From the NCBI GenBank assembly GCA_003542355.1, contig DPKU01000119.1, positions 1 to 7,867 on the forward strand: a stretch of DNA of 7,867 bases. Direction: 5' to 3'. The notes under the pieces were generated by a model. That model saw nothing but the letters and a program-made list of their open reading frames with translations. It had not been told where the DNA came from and did no database searches. This document shows positions 1-5,904 of the stretch, piece by piece. Source of the stretch: Clostridiales bacterium. GTDB taxonomy: Bacteria; Bacillota; Clostridia; Peptostreptococcales; Anaerovoracaceae. Every line of letters starts with the position of its first letter. Position 1 is the stretch's first letter. Position numbers and translations under genes: made by a program.

Positions 1-1184
1 GCGGAGAAACCGCCTTAAAAGGGCAGAACAAACCCTATTTTGAACGCATGCTGCTACAGCGTATCCGAAGAGTTCTAAAGGACTACAGCGGCTGTCAGGC
101 TGAACGGCTCGATGGACTGATCTTTGTCCGAACCCCCGAAGCCGTCAGCAAGGAAGACCTGCTGCGTCGGGTTGGACATGTATTCGGTGTGGATTCCATC
201 AGCCCTGCCTGGGAACTGAACATTCAAGGCTTGACGGATCAGGAGGCATTGGAGCAGGTTGGTATGGCTGCCGTAGCGTGGATGGCGGGTGTGGCGGAAG
301 CCGGATCGGCAAAGACATTTAAGGTCGAGGCCAAAAGAGCGGACAAACGCTTTTCGATCCAGTCTCCTCAGATCGCAAGTATCATTGGGGGAAAGATCCT
401 GCGCGGCAGCAAAGTATTCACTGTGGATGTCCATCATCCGGATTGTGCTCTGCACACGGATTTCAGGAGGGGTTTCGCCTACATCTACGACGAGATCATA
501 TCCGGTTACGGAGGCTTGCCCCTTGGCACCAACGGAAAAGGGCTGGTCCTTCTTTCCGGCGGCATCGATTCGCCGGTAGCCGCGTTTTTGATGGCGCATC
601 GCGGAATGCTCATCGAAGCGGTGCATTTTCATTCCTTTCCATACACTTCTCAGCGGGCCTGGGAAAAAGTGAAGGATCTGGGCGGGATCCTGACAGTCTA
701 TTGTGAGCGTATCCGCATCCACAGCATCAACCTGCTTCCGATCCAAGAGCAGATCGCAGAAAAATGTCCTCCGGAACAGATGACACTTCTGGTTCGGAGG
801 TATATGATGAAGATCGCCCGAATCATCGCAGAGCAAACGGAATGCAATATGCTGATCACCGGAGAAAATCTGGGGCAGGTAGCCAGTCAGACCGCAGAAG
901 CCATCGTTGTGACGGATCATGCCGCCGGCATGCCGGTGATGAGACCGCTCATCGCCATGGACAAGGTGGATATCATGGAGACGGCCCGTCAAATCGGCAC
1001 GTACGAGACCTCCATTCTGCCTTACGAAGACTGCTGTACCGTGTTTTTACCCAAGCATCCGACAACGCGTCCCAGACTTCAGGATATCCTCACTTCGGAA
1101 GCGCTGCTCGACGATGCTGAACTGATTCGCCTGGCGTTGGACTCCGAGGAAATCGTCACACTGCAGCCCAGAGATGAGTTGTAA
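1..1184 (+). CDS. thiI: tRNA 4-thiouridine sulfurtransferase ThiI, 5' end cut off by the window
   Basis: ThiI adenylates U8 of tRNA and transfers sulfur from a persulfide carrier to make 4-thiouridine; in many bacteria it also serves thiamine thiazole synthesis. The frame is open from base 3, and the codons before the first in-frame ATG (48) read GETALKGQNKPYFER, the conserved ThiI N terminus (family pattern GE.ALKG.N...FE). The gene therefore starts upstream, probably only about ten codons outside the window, and ATG 48 is internal. The visible 393 residues hold the NFLD/THUMP region (roughly bases 60-520), the PP-loop ATP-pyrophosphatase motif SGGIDS (555-572), and a C-terminal YEDCCTVF segment with two adjacent cysteines (1032-1037), near the place of the E. 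coli catalytic Cys344. It stops without a rhodanese domain, as in Firmicutes ThiI, where a dedicated NifS-like cysteine desulfurase is often encoded just upstream; that would lie outside this window. No terminator with a U-tract follows, so read-through toward the next gene is possible. Confidence 0.95.
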   Translation, partial: GETALKGQNKPYFERMLLQRIRRVLKDYSGCQAERLDGLIFVRTPEAVSKEDLLRRVGHVFGVDSISPAWELNIQGLTDQEALEQVGMAAVAWMAGVAEAGSAKTFKVEAKRADKRFSIQSPQIASIIGGKILRGSKVFTVDVHHPDCALHTDFRRGFAYIYDEIISGYGGLPLGTNGKGLVLLSGGIDSPVAAFLMAHRGMLIEAVHFHSFPYTSQRAWEKVKDLGGILTVYCERIRIHSINLLPIQEQIAEKCPPEQMTLLVRRYMMKIARIIAEQTECNMLITGENLGQVASQTAEAIVVTDHAAGMPVMRPLIAMDKVDIMETARQIGTYETSILPYEDCCTVFLPKHPTTRPRLQDILTSEALLDDAELIRLALDSEEIVTLQPRDEL

Positions 1185-1191
1185 TTAACCC

Positions 1192-1220
1192 TTGCAAAAG
1201 GATTCAAAAGGTGGTTTAAT
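1192..1220 (+). promoter_or_regulatory. candidate sigma-A promoter for the acyl-CoA dehydrogenase operon
   Basis: TTGCAA (1192-1197) and TTTAAT (1215-1220) are separated by exactly 17 bases. They match the consensus TTGACA/TATAAT at 4/6 and 5/6 positions. It lies just after the thiI stop and would start transcription near 1227, leaving a leader of about 100 bases. The spacer contains the direct repeat CAAAAGG at 1195-1201 and 1205-1211, ten bases start to start. This is a pattern match only. Confidence 0.4.
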
Positions 1221-1284
1221 GATAATCGTGCGGCGTTTGTCATTTATTTATCAAACTACCGCACTGCTTCCAGGGTCACAATAA
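1219..1284 (+). other. possible 21-codon leader ORF upstream of the acyl-CoA dehydrogenase gene
   Basis: An ATG at 1219 opens a 21-codon frame (beginning MIIVRRLSF, ending LLPGSQ) that closes with TAA at 1282-1284. It is preceded by AAAGGTGG (1207-1214), a one-mismatch Shine-Dalgarno sequence, four bases from the ATG. There is no run of a single amino acid that would suggest classical attenuation. The ATG overlaps the candidate -10 box at 1215-1220, so this ORF could only be translated from transcripts starting further upstream, for example thiI read-through. A chance ORF of this size is quite possible. Confidence 0.15.
1228..1264 (+). promoter_or_regulatory. imperfect stem-loop in the leader of the acyl-CoA dehydrogenase operon
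   Basis: GTGCGG (1228-1233) pairs with CCGCAC (1259-1264), and inside it GTTTG (1235-1239) pairs with CAAAC (1252-1256). A C-versus-TA internal loop separates the two helices and a 12-base A/T-rich loop closes them. No T-run follows, so it is not a normal intrinsic terminator. If the promoter at 1192-1220 is used, the stem would sit at the extreme 5' end of the mRNA, a position where structures are known to stabilise transcripts. Confidence 0.4.
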
Positions 1285-1301
1285 GGACACTTCTATGTCC
1301 T
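1284..1301 (+). promoter_or_regulatory. short hairpin just upstream of the acyl-CoA dehydrogenase ribosome binding site
   Basis: AGGACA (1284-1289) and TGTCCT (1296-1301) form a perfect 6-bp stem around the loop CTTCTA, ending 12 bases before the AAGGAGG at 1314-1320. It leaves the ribosome binding site exposed. It may be a translational or RNA-stability element, but six base pairs can occur by chance. Confidence 0.25.
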
Positions 1302-1313
1302 ATGGTATATAAC

Positions 1314-1320
1314 AAGGAGG
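1314..1320 (+). promoter_or_regulatory. ribosome binding site of the acyl-CoA dehydrogenase gene
   Basis: AAGGAGG is a full match to the anti-Shine-Dalgarno sequence, with a six-base spacer to ATG 1327. It fixes that start codon. Confidence 0.85.
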
Positions 1321-1326
1321 ATAAAC

Positions 1327-2466
1327 ATGAACTTTCAACTGACGAAAGAGCAAGAGTTTGTACGGAAGATGGTGCGGGAATTTGCCGAAGCCGAAGTAGA
1401 ACCCATTGCTGCCGACATCGACAAGGAACACAGATTTCCTGTCGAGAATGTGGCAAAAATGGGCAAGCTGGGCTTGCTCGGCGTGCCGTTTCCCAAGGAA
1501 TGGGGCGGCGCAGGAAGTGATCACATTTCCTATGCGATCACCGTAGAAGAGCTCTCCAGAGTCTGTGCCACCACGGGCGTCATCTGTTCTGCTCACACCT
1601 CGCTTTGCGCATGGCCCATCTGGACCTACGGCAACGAGGAGCAGAAAAAGAAGTATCTTTCCGATCTTTGTACGGGCAAAAAACTCGGCGCTTTCGGACT
1701 CACGGAACCCAATGCGGGAAGCGACGCAAGTGCGACGCAGACCAAAGCCGTAGACATGGGCGACCACTGGCTGCTGAACGGAGCAAAAGTCTTTATTACC
1801 AACGGCGGCTATGCAGATGTCTTTGTGGTTACTGCAATGACGGATAAATCTGCGGGAACGAGAGGGATATCCGCATTTATTGTGGAAAAAGACTATGAGG
1901 GCTTTTCCATCGGAAAGACCGAAGACAAGATGGGGATCTGCGGGTCTTCCACAACAGAACTGATCTTCAAAGACTGTGTCGTACCCAAGGAGAATCTGCT
2001 GGGGAATATCGGCCAGGGCTTCAAGATCGCACTCTCTACGCTGGACGGCGGCCGCATCGGCATCGCCTCCCAGGCACTGGGAATCGCCCAGGGTGCTTTC
2101 GATGTGACAGTAGAATATATGAAATCCAGAAAGCAGTTCGGCAAACCGCTGTCGAGAATGCAGGCGCTGCAGTTCGATATGGCAGAAATGAAAACCAGGA
2201 TCGAAGCGTCCAGGCTGCTGATCTACAGAGCGGCCAACATGAAGGACAAACACCTCCCTTATGGTCAGGAGTCTGCTATGGCGAAATATTTTGCAGCCGA
2301 AACGGCCATGTATGTCACCACCAAAGCGGTCCAGCTCCACGGCGGCTACGGCTACATGAGAGATTATCCGCTTGAACGTATGATGAGAGATGCGAAGATC
2401 ACGGAGATATACGAAGGGACCACCGAGGTCCAGAAGATCGTTATCGCTGCTTCCATATTCAAATAG
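1327..2466 (+). CDS. short-chain acyl-CoA dehydrogenase / enoyl-CoA reductase (Bcd- or CarC-like)
   Basis: FAD flavoprotein of the acyl-CoA dehydrogenase family, 379 residues, the usual length for the short-chain class. The N-terminal helical domain covers about residues 6-117. The middle beta domain, about 121-215, carries FGLTEPNAGSD (123-133) for flavin/substrate binding. The C-terminal helical domain, about 228-377, carries RKQFGKPL (268-275), QLHGGYGY (336-343) and IYEGT (361-365), where Glu363 is the expected catalytic base. With EtfB and EtfA directly downstream (18 and 21 bases apart), it most likely works in the reducing direction, turning an enoyl-CoA into the saturated acyl-CoA in the cytoplasm with electrons from the Etf. 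Family knowledge points to crotonyl-CoA (Bcd) or caffeyl-CoA (CarC) as model substrates. The window lacks crt, hbd, thl, carA and carB, so the true substrate is undetermined and I leave the symbol empty. The frame is intact. Confidence 0.92.
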   Translation: MNFQLTKEQEFVRKMVREFAEAEVEPIAADIDKEHRFPVENVAKMGKLGLLGVPFPKEWGGAGSDHISYAITVEELSRVCATTGVICSAHTSLCAWPIWTYGNEEQKKKYLSDLCTGKKLGAFGLTEPNAGSDASATQTKAVDMGDHWLLNGAKVFITNGGYADVFVVTAMTDKSAGTRGISAFIVEKDYEGFSIGKTEDKMGICGSSTTELIFKDCVVPKENLLGNIGQGFKIALSTLDGGRIGIASQALGIAQGAFDVTVEYMKSRKQFGKPLSRMQALQFDMAEMKTRIEASRLLIYRAANMKDKHLPYGQESAMAKYFAAETAMYVTTKAVQLHGGYGYMRDYPLERMMRDAKITEIYEGTTEVQKIVIAASIFK

Positions 2467-2484
2467 GCAGAGGGAGGAAGAAAC

Positions 2485-3285
2485 ATGAGAATCATTGTTT
2501 GTGCCAAGCAAGTTCCGGATACCAGCGAAGTGAAGATCGATCCGGTCAAAAAGACGATCATCCGCGAAGGTGTACCCAGTATTCTGAACCCGGACGATGC
2601 GAATGCGCTGGAAGAGGCGCTCAAGATAAAAGATCAATATCCCGACACGAAAATTTCTGTCGTAACCATGGGGCCGCCCCAGGCAAAGGACATGCTCATC
2701 GAGTGCATTGCTATGGGCGCGGACGAAGGCGTTTTGCTTTCCGACCGGGCCGTAGGCGGTTCGGATACATGGTCAACCTCAAATGCACTGGCTGCGACCA
2801 TCCGCAAAATGGGTCCTTACGATCTGATCTTTGCGGGACGGCAGGCCATCGACGGCGATACGGCTCAGGTCGGACCTCAGATCGCAGAAAAGCTGGGCTT
2901 GCCCCAGGTGACCTACGTCATGGACTTTGCCATCGATTCCAATAAGAAGGATATCACTGTAAAAAGGCAGCTGGAAGACGGGTACGAAGAGATTCGGATC
3001 CAGGCTCCTTGCATGCTCACTGCGATCAAAGAGCTCAACACGCCGCGTTACATGACCGTGAACGGCATCGTGCACGCTTGCTCCCCGGAAGCAGACATCA
3101 AAGTGTGGAACGCCAAGGATGTGGAAGTGGATCTGAAAACGGTAGGTCTGGACGCTTCTCCCACCAACGTGTATCGCTCTTTTACTCCTGCACCCAAGCC
3201 CCCGGGCATCAAGCTGGAAGCAGACGGAGAAAAAGAACTTGCAAAATTACTGCTTCTCAAGCTGAAGGAAACGCATGCGATCTAA
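2485..3285 (+). CDS. etfB: electron transfer flavoprotein subunit beta, bifurcating type
   Basis: EtfB, 266 residues, normal length. It begins with the family hallmark CAKQVPDT (6-13). It carries GRQAIDGDTAQVGP (118-131), the form of the FAD-binding loop I associate with bifurcating and anaerobic Etfs, in contrast to the NQTGQ-type loop of mitochondrial ETF-beta. The family signature region around RQLEDGYEEI (161-170) and IKELNTPRY (181-189) is intact. In bifurcating Etfs this subunit holds the flavin that takes a hydride from NADH and splits the two electrons, one toward ferredoxin and one toward the partner dehydrogenase through EtfA. The start is supported by AGGGAGG (2471-2477), seven bases upstream. 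It is the middle gene of the operon, matching the CarC-CarD-CarE and Bcd-EtfB-EtfA order. Bifurcation is inferred from family and context, not shown by the sequence. Confidence 0.93.
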   Translation: MRIIVCAKQVPDTSEVKIDPVKKTIIREGVPSILNPDDANALEEALKIKDQYPDTKISVVTMGPPQAKDMLIECIAMGADEGVLLSDRAVGGSDTWSTSNALAATIRKMGPYDLIFAGRQAIDGDTAQVGPQIAEKLGLPQVTYVMDFAIDSNKKDITVKRQLEDGYEEIRIQAPCMLTAIKELNTPRYMTVNGIVHACSPEADIKVWNAKDVEVDLKTVGLDASPTNVYRSFTPAPKPPGIKLEADGEKELAKLLLLKLKETHAI

Positions 3286-3306
3286 CGCGCAAAAGGAGGA
3301 ATCAAA

Positions 3307-4596
3307 ATGGCTGTAAAAGTAATTAAAGATCTTTGTAAAGGCTGCACCCTCTGCGTCAAAGCTTGCCCGTTCGAAGCGATCGACATGGTGGAAAAGAAAG
3401 CCGTTATCAACGAAAAATGTACAAATTGTAACCAATGTGTTCCCGTATGTCCCTTTGATGCGATCATATCAGAGGAATCTGACCAGACCGTGGATCTGTC
3501 CGCCTACAAGCACATTTGGGTCTACGCAGAAACCAGAGGCGGCAAGCTCATGGGCGTTGCCAAGGAACTGATCGGAGAAGGGCACAGACTGTCCAGAGAG
3601 CTGAGCAGCGATACGAAAATCTATGCTCTGCTCGTGGGTGATGATATGAGTGCTCTGGCAAACGAATGCTTCGAGTACGGAGCGGACGGAGCGTACCTGA
3701 TCGAAGATCCGATCCTAAAAAATTTCACGACAGACGGATATACGAAAGCGATCGTGGATGCGGTCAAGGAATATAAGCCGGAAATCGTCATTTACGGTGC
3801 GACACACATCGGCCGGGATCTGGCGCCCCGTGTGGCGGCCAGGCTCAATACAGGTCTCACCGCAGACTGTACACGGCTGGACGTGGATATCAAAACCTAC
3901 ATCGACTATGCAAAAAAGGAAACAACGCTGGATATCTCCACCTTGGATCCCAACGATCCGGACAAAGGGCTCAAGCAGACTCGGCCGGCATTCGGCGGCA
4001 ATCTGATGGCGACCATCGTCTGCCCCCGGACCAGACCTCAGATGTCCACCGTGCGGCCCGGCGTGATGCAGAAAAGAGAACGGGTTCCCGGTGCTACAGG
4101 AGAAATTATCCGGATCAAACCCTCCATTATCGAAGAGGATATCCGTACGAAAATCATCAATATCGTAAAAGCGACCAAAGAAATGGTTTCTCTTACCGAT
4201 GCAAAGATCATCTGTTCCGGTGGACGCGGACTTGGCGGACCCGAAGGATTCAAATTGATCAAGCAATTCGCCGACAAAGTTGGCGGCGTAGTAGGATCTT
4301 CCCGTGCGGCAGTAGATGCCGGATGGATCGATCACTCTCACCAGGTGGGTCAGACCGGAACGACCGTCAAGCCGGAAATTTATTTCGCCTGCGGTATCTC
4401 CGGAGCGATCCAGCATCTGGCGGGAATGCAGACTTCCAAGCTCATCGTGGCCATCAATAAGGATCCCGATGCGCCGATCTTCGGCGTAGCCGACTACGGC
4501 ATCGTAGGAGATCTGTACAAAGTGGTCCCCCAGATCATCGAAGAGTGGGATAATGCGGAAGAACTGTTCGCCAAGGAACACAAGATCATCGACTAA
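3307..4596 (+). CDS. etfA: electron transfer flavoprotein subunit alpha with N-terminal two-cluster ferredoxin domain (CarE-like)
   Basis: 429 residues, about 90 more than a plain EtfA. Residues 1-55 form a 2[4Fe-4S] ferredoxin domain: Cys10, 13, 16 and 20 followed by Pro, then Cys38, 41, 44 and 48 followed by Pro, both complete CxxCxxCxxxCP motifs. The rest is EtfA: an N-terminal domain to about 200; the linker segment TRPAFGGNLMATIVCPRTRP (225-244); and a C-terminal FAD domain with SGGRGLGGPE (304-313), SSRAAVDAGW (331-340), QVGQTGTTVKPEIYFACG (346-363) and a conserved end near VADYGIVGDLYKV (394-406). The fused clusters are expected to pass the low-potential electron from the EtfB flavin to free ferredoxin, as described for CarE of the Acetobacterium woodii caffeyl-CoA reductase complex. 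AAAGGAGGA (3292-3300) lies six bases before the ATG. It is the last gene of the operon, followed by a terminator. The frame is continuous, so the fusion is genuine within this assembly. Confidence 0.93.
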   Translation: MAVKVIKDLCKGCTLCVKACPFEAIDMVEKKAVINEKCTNCNQCVPVCPFDAIISEESDQTVDLSAYKHIWVYAETRGGKLMGVAKELIGEGHRLSRELSSDTKIYALLVGDDMSALANECFEYGADGAYLIEDPILKNFTTDGYTKAIVDAVKEYKPEIVIYGATHIGRDLAPRVAARLNTGLTADCTRLDVDIKTYIDYAKKETTLDISTLDPNDPDKGLKQTRPAFGGNLMATIVCPRTRPQMSTVRPGVMQKRERVPGATGEIIRIKPSIIEEDIRTKIINIVKATKEMVSLTDAKIICSGGRGLGGPEGFKLIKQFADKVGGVVGSSRAAVDAGWIDHSHQVGQTGTTVKPEIYFACGISGAIQHLAGMQTSKLIVAINKDPDAPIFGVADYGIVGDLYKVVPQIIEEWDNAEELFAKEHKIID

Positions 4597-4607
4597 CGAC
4601 AGGATGC

Positions 4608-4639
4608 AAAAGCTCCCTCAGAAAAGAGGGAGCTTTTTT
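4608..4639 (+). terminator. strong intrinsic terminator between convergent operons
   Basis: AAAAGCTCCCTC (4608-4619) and GAGGGAGCTTTT (4626-4637) form a perfect 12-bp stem with a six-base loop, followed on the plus strand by a run of six T ending at 4639. It lies 11 bases after the etfA stop. Read from the minus strand the same hairpin ends in four T, so it can also serve, less strongly, the leftward PLP-enzyme gene whose stop is at 4660. Confidence 0.92.
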
Positions 4640-4659
4640 CATGGGGATATCAGCGCTTG

Positions 4660-5865
4660 CTATGCAAAGGCTTTGTCCAGGGCCTGATAGAAATCGGCAA
4701 TCAGATCATCCGGGTTCTCCAGTCCAACAGAAACGCGCATCATGCCGTCGTGGATACCCAGCGCCATCCGTTCTTCCCGGGTCAGCTCTGAATGGGAAGA
4801 CGTGGCAGGATGGGACAAGGTGGTCCGAAAACCGCCCAGTGTCGGTGCATATTGGGCCAGCTTCAGATGCTTGAGCATGCGGCTCATTTCGGGCTTGCAA
4901 TCCGGCCCCAATTCGAAGCTCAGCATGCCGCCAAAACCCTTCCCTTCAAAAAGTTTCTTTGCAGTCTCGGTCTGAGGATACCCGGGGACCGTGGGATAGT
5001 TGACTTTTGTCACACGGGGGTGCCTGGCCAGGGCGTTGGCCAGCTTGTCTGCATTGGAGGTGTGGCGATCCATGCGCAGATCCAGCGTTCGCAGGCTGCG
5101 GAGCACCAGCCAGGAATTGAACGTACCGCCGGTGCCGCCGTATAAGTGCTGCAGCAATTCGATTCGGTCCACCAATTCTGCTTTTCCGCTCACAGAGCCC
5201 AGAAGGGCGTCCGAATGGCCGTTCATGAATTTCGTAAGGCTTTCGATCACCAGGTCGGCGCCTTTGTCCAGACAATGGATCAGATAGGGCGTTGCAAACG
5301 TATTGTCCACGATGAGCAGTGCACCGTTTTCGTGGGCGATCTTGGCGATCGCTTCCACGTCCACGATTGCGATCTTCGGGTTGCTCACCGTTTCGGTGTA
5401 CAGCACTTTGGTGTTTGGTTTGATTGCGCTTCGCACAACTTCGGGATCAGTAAAATCGATATAATCCACTTCGATACCAAATTGCGTGTGATAATGATTG
5501 AATAGCTCTATGCTTTCTCCGTACAGTGTTTCACCGGCCAGCAGGTGATCTCCGGACTTCAGACAAGCCATGAGCGGTGTGTGGATGGCCGCCATGCCCG
5601 AGGAGAAAATCAGGCTCTTCTCGCTGTGCTCCAGGGCGGAAATGGCGTCTTCCAGCATCCGTCTGTTGGGATTCCTGGTACGGATGTACGTAAAGTTCTT
5701 ATCTTTATAGTTTTGCTCTACGTCTTCCAGATCCCCGGGCAGGATGAATGCCGTGGTCAAGAACAAAGGAGCCGCTTCCGGATGCAGCTCCGAAGGAAAA
5801 TCCATGCCGGAATACAATTGGATGGTTTCCGGGGAATACTGGTTCAGTTCATCTTTTGTTATCAT
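4660..5865 (-). CDS. Cys/Met-metabolism PLP-dependent enzyme (cystathionine/methionine gamma-lyase family), specificity uncertain
   Basis: Fold-type I PLP enzyme of the trans-sulfuration family, 401 residues, full length. Visible active-site features: Tyr60 and Arg62 in YIRTRNPN for the neighbouring subunit's phosphate contact, SSGMAAI (88-94), Tyr115 in TLYGES, Asp187 in VDNTFATPY for the pyridine nitrogen, the PLP lysine Lys212 in SLTKFMNGHSD, and Arg377 in MRVSVGLE for the substrate carboxylate. Members eliminate or exchange the gamma or beta substituent of cystathionine, methionine, homocysteine or O-acylhomoserine. By comparison with Pseudomonas putida methionine gamma-lyase as I recall it, the position of catalytic Cys116 is Glu117 here, and the Lys240-Asp241 pair is missing. 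Where cystathionine-cleaving enzymes have Glu, this protein has Arg347. The exact reaction is therefore open. CCTCCTT (5871-5877, minus-strand AAGGAGG) lies five bases before the ATG. It follows the ProC-like gene by 39 bases with no terminator between, so the two are probably co-transcribed. Confidence 0.88.
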   Translation of the reverse strand: MITKDELNQYSPETIQLYSGMDFPSELHPEAAPLFLTTAFILPGDLEDVEQNYKDKNFTYIRTRNPNRRMLEDAISALEHSEKSLIFSSGMAAIHTPLMACLKSGDHLLAGETLYGESIELFNHYHTQFGIEVDYIDFTDPEVVRSAIKPNTKVLYTETVSNPKIAIVDVEAIAKIAHENGALLIVDNTFATPYLIHCLDKGADLVIESLTKFMNGHSDALLGSVSGKAELVDRIELLQHLYGGTGGTFNSWLVLRSLRTLDLRMDRHTSNADKLANALARHPRVTKVNYPTVPGYPQTETAKKLFEGKGFGGMLSFELGPDCKPEMSRMLKHLKLAQYAPTLGGFRTTLSHPATSSHSELTREERMALGIHDGMMRVSVGLENPDDLIADFYQALDKAFA

Positions 5866-5904
5866 AGTGTCCTCCTTGAATGATAGATGGGTAAGATTGG
5901 CAAT

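Noticed and set aside
75..992. 305-codon minus-strand open frame opposite thiI
   Set aside because: No family resemblance; it is a by-product of codon use in thiI, which carries the clear PP-loop motif.
1228..1264. Stem-loop as an intrinsic terminator for thiI
   Set aside because: No T-run follows the stem and the helix is interrupted, so it does not look like a Rho-independent terminator.
1284..1311. AGGACA-16-TATATA as a promoter for the acyl-CoA dehydrogenase gene
   Set aside because: Transcription would begin at about 1318, inside or after the ribosome binding site at 1314-1320, leaving no usable leader.
1295..1312. Five-codon mini-ORF (MSYGI) before the acyl-CoA dehydrogenase gene
   Set aside because: Too short to separate from chance, with only a partial AAGGA upstream.
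1300..2637. 445-codon open frame on the minus strand opposite the acyl-CoA dehydrogenase gene
   Set aside because: The translation has no recognisable domain, is His/Arg/Cys-rich in the way of antisense shadows, and lies across two well-identified plus-strand genes.
3715..4581. 288-codon minus-strand open frame opposite etfA
   Set aside because: Asp/Gly/Arg-rich shadow sequence with no motif; etfA on the plus strand is unambiguous.
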